From NCBI RefSeq assembly GCF_003056345.1, contig NZ_PYWB01000008.1:222067-286066 (forward strand): a stretch of 64,000 nucleotides of DNA, given 5' to 3'. The position numbers were made by a program, and so were the translations under genes. Under the pieces are notes generated by a model. The model made no database searches. It saw only the letters and a list, made by a program, of their open reading frames with translations, and was not told where the DNA came from. This document shows positions 1 to 7,990 of this stretch, piece after piece (within the stretch, counting starts at the first letter, position 1; each line of letters begins with the position of its first letter). Origin of the DNA: Devosia submarina (GTDB lineage Bacteria; Pseudomonadota; Alphaproteobacteria; Rhizobiales; Devosiaceae).

Positions 1-321
1 GGCCAGAAATACGAAGAACACCCAGACAAAGGCCGCGAAAGTCATGGCCTGCAGCATGGTCCAGATGGCCCGCTCGGGCAGGTAGCGGATCACCGCCCGG
101 TAGAGCCCCATGCGAATAAAGATCGGGATGGCAACCATCGGCGCTGCCGCGATCACCAGCCATTGCTGCGGCCGCGGCGTGAAAAACCCGCCATAGCGCA
201 GGGCATAGCTGCACCACACGGCCAGCACCAGCACTGCAACGTCAAAGCAAATCAGCACGACACGCTTGAGCGGACGCGGCATATCGGCCAGCGCCGTCTT
301 TATGGACTCAAAGATCGCCAA
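1..321 (-). CDS. Polysaccharide biosynthesis protein, CapD/FlaA1-like, N-terminal part (cut by window edge)
   Basis: Only the first 107 codons are inside the window; the frame runs off the left edge without a stop. Reading starts at a TTG with a GGAAGAG ribosome site upstream. The translation begins MAIFESIKTALADMPRPLKR and continues with hydrophobic segments typical of the multi-helix membrane domain that precedes the nucleotide-sugar dehydratase domain in CapD/WbpM/FlaA1 proteins (motifs such as YGGFFTPRPQ and RMGLYRAVIRYL). Such proteins modify UDP-sugars at the inner membrane for capsule or O-antigen synthesis. The catalytic domain is not visible, so the assignment rests on the membrane domain alone. 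Confidence 0.7.
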   Translation of the reverse strand, partial: MAIFESIKTALADMPRPLKRVVLICFDVAVLVLAVWCSYALRYGGFFTPRPQQWLVIAAAPMVAIPIFIRMGLYRAVIRYLPERAIWTMLQAMTFAAFVWVFFVFLA

Positions 322-420
322 TCTCTTCCGACTCTGACACGGGCCTTGCACGGCAGGATTTCGTGCCTGCAGAATCCCTTAAGTACCGGCTCCCATCGGG
401 AAATGAAAGAGTCCGATGGA

Positions 421-476
421 GCCGGATGGTCAAGCGCCATCCGGCGCATGCTTGCCCCTGTGCAAAATAGGGCAAG
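421..476. other. Two tandem perfect hairpins in the 322-626 intergenic region
   Basis: The 305-base gap between the CapD-like gene and the binding-protein gene has no convincing coding frame. It holds two perfect inverted repeats: GCCGGATGG/CCATCCGGC (421-429 and 437-445, 7-base loop) and CTTGCCC/GGGCAAG (451-457 and 470-476, 12-base loop). No U-run follows either, so they are not typical terminators. They may be part of a structured leader RNA for the importer or a protein-binding region; no known riboswitch class was recognised. Confidence 0.5.
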
Positions 477-626
477 TTCAACTCCGAACATAGCACTCGC
501 GGGCATAAGTACCTCCCTCGCGCCGCGCCGGTAAAACATCCATCCACCCAGTTGAAACAAACCCGCCCGCGGAGCATTTTACAGCCCACACGCGGCTCGG
601 AAGGCCGACAAAACAAGGAGAGATCA

Positions 627-1394
627 ATGAAGCTCTTGCGATTGCTGCCCGCTCTTGTTGCCCTGAGCCTGGCTGCTCCGGTCCTGGCCCAGTCTGCCCT
701 CGACGAGATCAAGCAGGCCGGCGTCCTGCGCATCGGCACCGAAGGCACTTATGCCCCCTTCACCTTCCACGATGCCAGTGGCGAGCTGGTCGGCTTCGAC
801 GTTGAGATCGGCCGCGAGATCGCCGAGCGCATCGGGGTTGAAGCCCAGTTCGTCGAAGGTCCCTGGGACGGTTTGATCGCCGGGATCGACGCCAACCGCT
901 ATGATGTTGTCATCAATCAGGTCGGCATAAACGAGGAGCGTCAGGCCAAGTACGACTTCTCCGAGCCCTATATCGCCTCCAAGGCTGCCCTCGTGGTGAA
1001 GGCCGACAACACCGACATCACCAGCTTTGAAGCACTTTCCGGCAAGCGGGCCGCTCAGACCCTGACCAGCAACTACGGCAAGCTCGCGCAGCAATACGGC
1101 GCCGAGATTGTCCCGACCGAAGGGTTCGATCAGTCGATCGCCTTGGTTCTGCAGGGCCGCGCCGACGCCACCATCAATGACAGCCTCTCTTTCTTCGACT
1201 TCACCAAGCAACAGCCAGACGCCCAGGTGAAGATTGCCGCCACCGAAGCCGATGCCGATTTCTCCGGCGTTCTTCTTGCCAAGGGCAAGCCTGAACTGCT
1301 CCAGGCCATCAATGATGCCCTTGCCGAAATCCGCGAGGACGGTACCTATAGCGAGATTTCCGAGAAATACTTCGGCGAAGACGTCTCGCAATAG
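627..1394 (+). CDS. Amino-acid (cystine-type) ABC transporter substrate-binding protein
   Basis: A 255-residue periplasmic binding protein of the SBP_bac_3 family. Residues 1-21 are a signal peptide ending in VLAQ. The mature part starts with the family pattern VLRIGTEGTYAPFTF, then GELVGFDVEIGREIAERIG, and has the conserved WDGLIAGIDANRYDVVINQV block. The pattern is closest to cystine/glutamine-type receptors (TcyA/FliY-like); the exact ligand is inferred. The start at 627 follows AAGGAGAGATCA, a strong ribosome site, so the longer in-frame extension from 552 is unlikely. It is the first gene of a binding protein-permease-ATPase operon and is separated from the permease by a hairpin that probably lowers downstream expression. 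Confidence 0.9.
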   Translation: MKLLRLLPALVALSLAAPVLAQSALDEIKQAGVLRIGTEGTYAPFTFHDASGELVGFDVEIGREIAERIGVEAQFVEGPWDGLIAGIDANRYDVVINQVGINEERQAKYDFSEPYIASKAALVVKADNTDITSFEALSGKRAAQTLTSNYGKLAQQYGAEIVPTEGFDQSIALVLQGRADATINDSLSFFDFTKQQPDAQVKIAATEADADFSGVLLAKGKPELLQAINDALAEIREDGTYSEISEKYFGEDVSQ

Positions 1395-1422
1395 CCTTCA
1401 CGCCCCGCTATCGTTAGGGATC

Positions 1423-1450
1423 GGCTGCACAAAAGCAGCCGGTCCTTTTT
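1423..1450 (+). terminator. Attenuator-like intrinsic terminator after the binding-protein gene
   Basis: GGCTGC at 1423-1428 pairs with GCAGCC at 1435-1440 across a 6-base A-rich loop, followed by GGTCCTTTTT. It lies between the binding-protein and permease genes. Partial termination here would give the usual excess of binding protein over membrane subunits. Confidence 0.6.
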
Positions 1451-1471
1451 CGTGAGCTGACGGATTCCGCC

Positions 1472-2152
1472 ATGCCCCATTGGCTCTCTCTGATGATCGA
1501 GTCGCTGCCATCGCTGCTGATGGCATGCGTTCTTTTTACGATCCCACTGACGCTCCTGTCCTTTGTGCTCGGCCTGGGCGTTGGCTTTATTGCAGCCGTC
1601 ACGCGGTTGTTCGCGCCCAAACCCTTTGCCGCCATCGTGCGCTTCTATGTTTGGATCATCCGCGGCACACCGCTCCTGGTGCAGCTCTTTTTGATCTTCT
1701 ATGGCCTGCCCAGCGTGGGCATCGTGCTTGACGCCTTCCCCGCTGCCCTGATCGGGTTCACGCTGAATGTGGGCGCCTATACTTCCGAAATCATCCGCGC
1801 CGTGCTCCTTTCCGTGCCCAAGGGCCAGTGGGAAGCCGCCTATTCCATCGGCATGACCTGGCCCCAGGCCATGCGCCGCACCATATTGCCGCAAGCTACC
1901 CGGATCGCCGTCCCGCCCCTCTCCAACACCTTTATCTCCCTGGTGAAGGATACATCGCTGGCCGCGGCCATCACGGTTCCTGAACTTTTTCGGGCCGGCC
2001 AGCGCATCGTTGCCACGACCTATGAACCGCTGATCCTCTACGTGGAGGTGGCGCTGATCTACCTCGTGGTCAGCTCGGTTCTCTCGAGCCTTCAGGCGCG
2101 CGTCGAAAAGCGCTTCTCGCGCTATGGCGGCTTCATCGAGGCCGCATCATGA
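1472..2152 (+). CDS. Amino-acid ABC transporter permease (His/Glu/Gln family)
   Basis: A 226-residue integral membrane protein with about five transmembrane segments. It has the EAA loop of polar amino-acid permeases, here EAAYSIGMTWPQAMRRTILP, followed by the conserved NTFISLVKDTSLAAAI. It forms the channel for the importer together with the ATPase that overlaps its last four bases (ATGA), so the two are translationally coupled. Probable substrate is cystine or a related amino acid, inferred from the binding protein. The length is normal for the family. Confidence 0.9.
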   Translation: MPHWLSLMIESLPSLLMACVLFTIPLTLLSFVLGLGVGFIAAVTRLFAPKPFAAIVRFYVWIIRGTPLLVQLFLIFYGLPSVGIVLDAFPAALIGFTLNVGAYTSEIIRAVLLSVPKGQWEAAYSIGMTWPQAMRRTILPQATRIAVPPLSNTFISLVKDTSLAAAITVPELFRAGQRIVATTYEPLILYVEVALIYLVVSSVLSSLQARVEKRFSRYGGFIEAAS

Positions 2153-2913
2153 TCGCTCTGACCGACATTCACAAAAGCTTTGGCGACCTCCACGTCCTCA
2201 AAGGCACCAGCATCGAAGTGCCCGAACGCGGTGTCACGGCCCTTATCGGTCCCTCCGGCAGCGGCAAGAGCACCCTTTTGCGCTGCGTGAACCTTTTGGA
2301 AATGCCCCAATCGGGCCGAGTCGCCATCGACGACGAGATCGTTGAATTCACCCCCACCAACCGCCCCAGCCGCGATGCCATCCTGCGGCTCCGGCGCAAA
2401 ACGGGCATGGTGTTCCAGAATTTCCAGCTCTTCCCCCATCTGACTGCCCTCGGCAATGTCATGGAAGGCCTGACCACGGTCCTCCAATGGCCACACGACA
2501 GGGCGCGGCAGCGGGCGCTTGAACTGCTCGAAAAAGTCGGCATGACGGCAAAAGCCGAGGCTTGGCCATCAAATCTCTCGGGTGGGCAGCAGCAGCGCGT
2601 CGCCATTGCCCGCGCCCTTGCTCCCTCTCCCAAGGTTCTCCTGTGCGATGAACCCACCTCCGCCCTTGACCCACAGCTTGCCGCCGAAGTGGTGGAAGTC
2701 TTGGCCCAATTGGCGCGCGACGGCACGACCATGCTGATGGCGACCCATGATCTGCGCCTGGCCGCGACCATTGCTAGCAATGTGGCGTTCCTTGATGGCG
2801 GGGAGATCGTTGAAGCCGGCCCAGCCCGCCAGGTCTTCGGCGCCCCTCGGGACGAGCGCACCAGGCTTTTTATCTCAACCCTTACCGCCCAAACATCGCT
2901 GCCGGACGCTTAG
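2149..2913 (+). CDS. Amino-acid ABC transporter ATP-binding protein
   Basis: A 254-residue ABC ATPase of the GlnQ/TcyN type. It shows Walker A GPSGSGKST, Q-loop MVFQNFQLFPHLTALGNVMEG, signature LSGGQQQR, Walker B VLLCDEPTSALDP and the switch histidine in MATHDLRLA. It powers the importer encoded by the two genes upstream. The start ATG overlaps the permease stop. Confidence 0.93.
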   Translation: MIALTDIHKSFGDLHVLKGTSIEVPERGVTALIGPSGSGKSTLLRCVNLLEMPQSGRVAIDDEIVEFTPTNRPSRDAILRLRRKTGMVFQNFQLFPHLTALGNVMEGLTTVLQWPHDRARQRALELLEKVGMTAKAEAWPSNLSGGQQQRVAIARALAPSPKVLLCDEPTSALDPQLAAEVVEVLAQLARDGTTMLMATHDLRLAATIASNVAFLDGGEIVEAGPARQVFGAPRDERTRLFISTLTAQTSLPDA

Positions 2914-2999
2914 AGCTGAAAAGCCTGCTGCCAGCGTGACCTCACGGGCGCAATGGTGTAGTTGCGCCCCTATCGCCATTTCCCGACCGAGCAGTTTTG

Positions 3000-3938
3000 A
3001 TGCCCATAGACTATCTTGTCACCCATTCCGGTGGCTTTCACGCCGATGAACTGCTCTCCACTGTTATTCTCCAGCGGCTTTATCCGCAGGCGCAAATCAT
3101 GCGCAGCCGCTCGCCCCAATGGATCACCCCGGCCGCGGACCGCATCATCTATGATGTCGGCGGCGCCTATGATGCAAACCTGGGCATATTCGATCACCAT
3201 CAGCGCGGCGCCCCCTTGCGTCCTGATGGGCGGCCCTACAGCTCCTTTGGCTTGGTCTGGAAGCATTTCGGGCAGGAATATCTCCAGCTCTCCGGCATTC
3301 CCGGGCAGCATCTGGAAACCACCCACATCGCCTTCGATACCGATTTCGTGCTGCCGATCGACCTCACCGACAATGGCGTGTTGAGCCCAAGCGGCCCCCT
3401 TGCCGATCTGACGCTTCCCAGCCTGCTCGAGACCCTCAAACCCGTCTTTGACGACAAGTCACCGGATGCCGAGAGCCGCGCCTTCACGGGCGCCCTCGCA
3501 ATTGCCCGTGCATTCGTTGAAGCCGCAATGGCGCGCTACGCCGCCAAGCTGCGCGCCGAAGGGCTGGTGCTCCAAGCCATAGAAGCAGCCGGCGACAGCC
3601 CCATCCTCGAGCTGCCCTTCGGCATGCCGTTTCGCCCCGCTATCGTAAAGGCAGGCGCCGACCATCTGCTGTTTGTGGTGCATCCACGCGAAAACGATTG
3701 GTGTGTAACCACGATCCGGCGTGCCGATGAAGGCTTCGAAACCCGCGCTGACCTTCCCGCAAGCTGGGCTGGGCTCACCAATAGCGATCTGGAACGGGTG
3801 ACCGGCATTGCTGGCGCCAGCTTCTGCCACAACAAGCTTTTCGTGGCAGCAGCCAGGACCCGCGAGGCCGCCCTCTCCATGGCAGAGCTAGCCGTCAAGC
3901 GGCATCTCGAAAACTCGGAAGAAGTCCGAATTGCCTGA
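3000..3938 (+). CDS. MYG1-family protein (UPF0160, DHH-like metal-dependent hydrolase)
   Basis: A 312-residue protein with the MYG1 family signatures: THSGGFHADELLST near the N-terminus, YDVGGAYD, and the DHH-type FDHHQRGAP around residue 65. The His/Asp residues are those expected to bind metal in the DHH fold. Eukaryotic MYG1 is a 3'-5' RNA exonuclease; the bacterial role is not established. The ATG at 3000 is preferred over the TTG one codon earlier. It is monocistronic, about 85 bases after the ABC operon, with only a weak ribosome site visible. Confidence 0.85.
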   Translation: MPIDYLVTHSGGFHADELLSTVILQRLYPQAQIMRSRSPQWITPAADRIIYDVGGAYDANLGIFDHHQRGAPLRPDGRPYSSFGLVWKHFGQEYLQLSGIPGQHLETTHIAFDTDFVLPIDLTDNGVLSPSGPLADLTLPSLLETLKPVFDDKSPDAESRAFTGALAIARAFVEAAMARYAAKLRAEGLVLQAIEAAGDSPILELPFGMPFRPAIVKAGADHLLFVVHPRENDWCVTTIRRADEGFETRADLPASWAGLTNSDLERVTGIAGASFCHNKLFVAAARTREAALSMAELAVKRHLENSEEVRIA

Positions 3939-4013
3939 GGTTTCCTTGCCTGAACATCTAAATACCAGCCTTCCGACTTCCCATATAAAGCGTAAGGAAG
4001 ACGGAGATATTTG

Positions 4014-4289
4014 ATGTTCACTGAAGACACTTTCCGGCGGCACGCAACCGAGGTTTTGGCGCTTGCCGACCAGCTTGCCAAGGCACGCCGGCTTTTCAAA
4101 ACCGAAGGCGGTCACCTGACCCAGGCCGGTCGCGCCCTTGTGCTCGAAGGGGAGCGGCAGGGCCTTTCCACAAGCGAGATCGCTGATTTTCTCGAAGTCA
4201 GCCCCGCTGTTGTGCGCTACCATCTGCGCCAACAGCAGCAACGCACCCGTGAACCCCAACTGCCCTTCGAGACCCTGCGGGCTGCGTAG
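4014..4289 (+). CDS. Small helix-turn-helix protein, hypothetical
   Basis: A 91-residue protein. Residues around 45-75 (GLSTSEIADFLEVSPAVVRY) read as a helix-turn-helix with a good recognition helix, and the N-terminal half is mostly helical. GGAG lies nine bases upstream of the ATG at 4014; the adjacent TTG at 4011 is less likely. It converges with the GntR gene, leaving only five bases between the stops. Function unknown; a small DNA-binding regulator is the simplest guess. Confidence 0.65.
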   Translation: MFTEDTFRRHATEVLALADQLAKARRLFKTEGGHLTQAGRALVLEGERQGLSTSEIADFLEVSPAVVRYHLRQQQQRTREPQLPFETLRAA

Positions 4290-4294
4290 TCAGC

Positions 4295-4996
4295 CTATTT
4301 CGTAAACCAGTCCCGATGCGCCTCCGCCACGATCGGCAGCGACTTCAGGATTTCGCTTAAATGCTGACGCATCTCGGCTTCCGCCGCATCGGCATCCCCG
4401 CGCCGGATGGCCTCGGCAATGACCTTGTGCTGCCCGATCAGCGTTTCGATTGGGGTCGCATCTGATAGGGAAAGATAGCGCACCCGGTCCATCTGCGCCT
4501 TGAGGTTTTCCAGCAATCGCCAGGCGTGCTCGCAATCGGCAGCTTCGGCTATGGCCTGATGGAAATTCTCATCCAGCCGCAGGAACTCAGCCAAATCTCC
4601 AGCACGATTGGCTGCAATCTGGCGTTCCACCAGGGCGTCCAGCCGATCATGGTGGCCGGCACTGGCTTCCTCTGTTGCCTTGCGCACCACCGCACCCTCG
4701 ATCGCTTCGCGGATAAAACGCGCATTCTCGACCTCGCGACGGGAGATCATCACCACTGACGTGCCCCGTTGCGGCCGGATCTCCACCAGCCCCACCTCGG
4801 CCAGCTTGATAAACGCCTCACGCACCGGCTGGCGCGAAACACCGAATTGCCGGGCCATTTCTGCTTCCGAGAGCGGATCGCCCGGCCGCAACTGAAGCTG
4901 GATAATTGCCTGGCGCATGGCATCGAACACGCGATTGCCCACCGTGGCGGGTCGCGAAAGAGGGAGGGCGCTATCAGCGAGCGGCAAGATGACCAT
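4295..4996 (-). CDS. GntR-family (FadR/FCD) regulator, probably of hexuronate use
   Basis: A 233-residue regulator. The N-terminal winged helix reads LSEAEMARQFGVSRQPVREA and continues to VEIRPQRGTSVV. The C-terminal FCD domain carries the usual metal ligands (Asp in DENFHQAI, and later His residues near GQHKVIAEA and MRQHLSEI). It is divergent from the dctPQM-uxuA operon, which makes it the likely UxuR/ExuR-type repressor that senses a hexuronate or mannonate. The target assignment is inferred from position. Confidence 0.85.
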   Translation of the reverse strand: MVILPLADSALPLSRPATVGNRVFDAMRQAIIQLQLRPGDPLSEAEMARQFGVSRQPVREAFIKLAEVGLVEIRPQRGTSVVMISRREVENARFIREAIEGAVVRKATEEASAGHHDRLDALVERQIAANRAGDLAEFLRLDENFHQAIAEAADCEHAWRLLENLKAQMDRVRYLSLSDATPIETLIGQHKVIAEAIRRGDADAAEAEMRQHLSEILKSLPIVAEAHRDWFTK

Positions 4997-5000
4997 CGTG

Positions 5001-5029
5001 TTGACTCCTGTCTACTACCATACTACCAT
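5001..5029 (+). promoter_or_regulatory. Probable promoter with overlapping GntR half-sites
   Basis: TTGACT at 5001-5006 and TACCAT at 5024-5029 are spaced by 17 bases and fit a sigma-70-type promoter for dctP. Two direct copies of ACTACCAT (about 5014-5021 and 5022-5029) overlap the -10 side. TACCA half-sites resemble those of UxuR/ExuR-type GntR regulators, so this is a candidate operator for the divergent regulator gene. Confidence 0.5.
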
Positions 5030-5088
5030 TTCTACATACCCGTTGCTAGAGGCGGGTTCTGCGGCGCTTGCCGCTAGGGAGGACAACC

Positions 5089-6066
5089 ATGAAATTCACA
5101 CCGCTTGCCGCGGCGCTTGCTGCTGGCCTGTTTGTTGCCTACACCGCTCCAGTCTTGTCGGCCGACTATACGCTCAGCGTCAACACGGCTCTGGCTACCT
5201 CTGACCCGCTCTACAAGGGCCTAGAAGCTTTCCGCGACAATGTTGCAGCAGCGTCTAACGGCGCGATTGAAGTCAAGCTTTTCCCAAATTCCCAGCTCGG
5301 GGCCGATGAGGACGTCCTTGAGCAGGCTCGCGCCGGCGCCCCTGTCGCCGTGGTCGTTGATGGCGGACGCCTCGCCGCTTTTGTGAACGAGTTCGGGGTT
5401 CTAGGCGCACCCTACCTGGCCTCCGGCTACGAAGGGATCCGCAAGGTCGTCGTCTCCGACCGGTTCGAGGAATGGGTGCAAAAGCTCCATGACACTTCGG
5501 GCCATCAGGTTCTCTCGTTCAACTGGTGGCAAGGCGAACGGCACCTGTGGACCCGCGAGCCCGTGAATACGCCTGCAGACCTCGCCGGCATCCGTGTGCG
5601 TACGCCTGGCGCCCCCGTCTGGGTCGAAACGGTCAGCGCCATGGGCGCGGTGCCAACGCCCATGCCCTTCGCCGAAGTCTACGCCGCCCTTGAGCAAAAC
5701 GTCATCGACGCTGTCGAGGCTCAGCCTCCCGCAGGTCAAGGCGCCAAGCTCAACGAAGTGACGTCCGTATTGACCAAGACCGGGCACATCAATCTCATCA
5801 CCGGTCTTGTCACCTCCGGCCCATGGTTCGACAGCCTCCCGGCCGAACTGCAGACCGTTTTGCGGGACGAAGCGCTCAAAGCCGGCGACATTGCCTCCAA
5901 CGGCACTGGCGACGCCCTCGCCCAGATTGAAGCCGACCTTGTTGCCGCTGGCATGACCGTCAACGAGATTGATGTCACACCTTTCCAGGAAGCCACCGCT
6001 GGCGTTTATGAAAAGTTGGGCTATGGCGCCCTGCGTGACGAGCTCCAGGCCATCGTCGCCGAATAA
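5089..6066 (+). CDS. dctP: TRAP transporter substrate-binding protein, DctP family
   Basis: A 325-residue periplasmic receptor. A signal peptide ends near VLSADYTL. The TRAP DctP fold is seen in the NSQLGADEDVLEQARAGA block, then GIRVRTPGAP containing the conserved arginine that grips the substrate carboxylate, and the typical PMPFAEVYAALEQNVIDAVE stretch. The start at 5089 follows AGGGAGGACAACC, a strong ribosome site. It is the first gene of an operon with dctQ, dctM and uxuA, which suggests a hexuronate such as glucuronate as ligand. Confidence 0.92.
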   Translation: MKFTPLAAALAAGLFVAYTAPVLSADYTLSVNTALATSDPLYKGLEAFRDNVAAASNGAIEVKLFPNSQLGADEDVLEQARAGAPVAVVVDGGRLAAFVNEFGVLGAPYLASGYEGIRKVVVSDRFEEWVQKLHDTSGHQVLSFNWWQGERHLWTREPVNTPADLAGIRVRTPGAPVWVETVSAMGAVPTPMPFAEVYAALEQNVIDAVEAQPPAGQGAKLNEVTSVLTKTGHINLITGLVTSGPWFDSLPAELQTVLRDEALKAGDIASNGTGDALAQIEADLVAAGMTVNEIDVTPFQEATAGVYEKLGYGALRDELQAIVAE

Positions 6067-6122
6067 GAACCAACAAGGCGGGTCCCCAGGGCCCGCCATT
6101 TTCCCCATCATCGGAGCGCACC

Positions 6123-6644
6123 ATGCTCAAGCGTCTGGCTCAATTGGAGCTGGCGATCTGCTTCGCCCTGCTCGCCGGCATCACCGGCCTTGTTTTCACA
6201 GCCGCCATCATGCGGTTCTTTGGCCATCCGCTGATCTGGTCAGTCGACATGGCGCAGCTCCTGTTCGTCTGGCTGTGCTTCTTTGGCTCCAACAAGGCCA
6301 TGCGCGAAAAAGGCCATCTGGGCATGGAAGTGCTCGTGTCGCGCCTCGGCTACCAGCGCCGCTTTTGGCTCGAACTGTTCTGCACCGCGCTGATCATTGC
6401 GTTCCTTCTGATCCTTGTGAACGAAGGCTGGAAGCTCACCTGGCTGAACCGCGAGCGCACCTTTGGCGATTCAACGCTGAGCTATGCCTGGGTGACCGTA
6501 TCGGTCCCGGTCGGCTGCCTGCTGCTTGCCGCCACGCTTGTCTACAACACGGTTAGCGCCTTCCGCGGCCGCGACCGCCAATTGCTCATCTACAACCGCA
6601 CGCAGGCTGAAATGGACGCCAGCGCACCCTCGCTGGAGCTCTGA
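6123..6644 (+). CDS. dctQ: TRAP transporter small permease, DctQ family
   Basis: A 173-residue protein with four predicted transmembrane segments and the DctQ pattern (LLFVWLCFFGSNKAMREKGH, SYAWVTVSVPVGCLLLA). It partners the large DctM subunit that begins two bases after its stop. Length and gene order are normal for TRAP systems. Confidence 0.9.
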   Translation: MLKRLAQLELAICFALLAGITGLVFTAAIMRFFGHPLIWSVDMAQLLFVWLCFFGSNKAMREKGHLGMEVLVSRLGYQRRFWLELFCTALIIAFLLILVNEGWKLTWLNRERTFGDSTLSYAWVTVSVPVGCLLLAATLVYNTVSAFRGRDRQLLIYNRTQAEMDASAPSLEL

Positions 6645-6646
6645 TC

Positions 6647-7930
6647 ATGGCTCTGATCGGTATCGTCTTTGTTATTCTCATGGTCATCGGCATGCCCGTG
6701 GCTTTCGCAACCGGCATTTCGGGCTTCATCTTCTTCATGACGACGCAGGGCATGCCCATGTCCATCGGCGTGCAAAAGATTGCCTCCATGAGCCAGAGCT
6801 TTCCCCTCCTGGCCGTGCCGTTCTTCGTGCTGGCCGGCCATTTGATGAACGAGAGCGGTATTACCGCCCGCCTTCTCAAAGTCGCGCTGATCTCGGTCGG
6901 CTGGATGTCAGGCGGGCTGGCGCAGGTCGCCATTGTCCTTTCGACCCTGATGGGCGGCGTGTCTGGCTCTGCCGTAGCAGATGCCGCAATGGAAGCGCGT
7001 ATCCTCGGGCCCACCATGGTTGCCAAGGGATATGGGAAGGGTTTTTCCGCCGCTGCCATCGCGGTGGGCTCACTCATCACCGCAACCATTCCGCCTTCCA
7101 TCGGCCTCATCCTTTATGGCTTCGTGGGCAATGTCTCGATCGGCAGGCTGTTTCTCGCGGGCATCATCCCCGGCATCTTGATGATGCTGGTGCTGATGCT
7201 CACCGTCTACATTATCGCCAAGCGCCGCAAATATGTGGTCGCAAATGTCGAGCGCCCTTCCCTTAAGGCCCTTGCCATTGCGTGCTGGGACGCCAAATGG
7301 GCCCTGTTCTTTCCCGTGGCCTTGGTGCTCGCCATCCGCGGTGGCCTCTTTACGCCCTCTGAAGTGGGGTCTGCAGCCGTCGTTTATGCACTCGCGATCG
7401 GCTTTTTCGCCCATCGCGAATTGACGATCGAAAAGGTCTGGAAGAGCTTCGGCCAGGCAACCTCCGACGTGGGCCTTATCATGCTCATCATCCTGATGAG
7501 CGGCATGATCGGCTATGCCACCATCTACCTTCAGGTACCGCAGGAATTGGCTGGATGGATGCTGGCCGGCATCACCGAACCCGCCGTCATCGTCCTGGTC
7601 ATCCTAATCTTCCTGCTTGTGGCCGGCCTTGCTCTCGACAGCACCGTCATGGTCCTGCTGCTGACGCCGATCTTTGTGCCCATTATTACCCAGATCGGCA
7701 TGGACCCAGTGCATTTCGGCATCCTGATGATGTCGATCGTCACCTTGGGCGGCATGACTTGGCCCAGCGGCTCGGCCATGTTTGCGGTATGTTCGCTGAT
7801 GAATGTGTCTATCGAGGAATACTCCCTCGAATCCATCCCCTTCATCGCCGCTATCGTCGGCCTAATCGCCGTGCTGCTGTTTATCCCCGACCTCGTTCTC
7901 TGGTTACCGCGCATGGCCTTCGGCAGCTGA
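6647..7930 (+). CDS. dctM: TRAP transporter large permease, DctM family
   Basis: A 427-residue, roughly 12-helix protein. Family motifs include PVAFATGISGF, FPLLAVPFFVLAGHLMNESGI, MGGVSGSAVADAA, IPPSIGLILYG and LVAGLALDSTVMVLLLTPIFVP. It is the sodium-coupled transport subunit of the DctPQM system. It lies between dctQ and uxuA in the same operon. Confidence 0.93.
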   Translation: MALIGIVFVILMVIGMPVAFATGISGFIFFMTTQGMPMSIGVQKIASMSQSFPLLAVPFFVLAGHLMNESGITARLLKVALISVGWMSGGLAQVAIVLSTLMGGVSGSAVADAAMEARILGPTMVAKGYGKGFSAAAIAVGSLITATIPPSIGLILYGFVGNVSIGRLFLAGIIPGILMMLVLMLTVYIIAKRRKYVVANVERPSLKALAIACWDAKWALFFPVALVLAIRGGLFTPSEVGSAAVVYALAIGFFAHRELTIEKVWKSFGQATSDVGLIMLIILMSGMIGYATIYLQVPQELAGWMLAGITEPAVIVLVILIFLLVAGLALDSTVMVLLLTPIFVPIITQIGMDPVHFGILMMSIVTLGGMTWPSGSAMFAVCSLMNVSIEEYSLESIPFIAAIVGLIAVLLFIPDLVLWLPRMAFGS

Positions 7931-7990
7931 TCGCCTGCCATTGGGCCGCGCCTGCCCGGATGCGGCCCCATTTTCTTTCCGGAGTTTTCC

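Noticed and set aside
624..1391. 255-residue - strand frame
   Set aside because: Antisense to the binding-protein gene.
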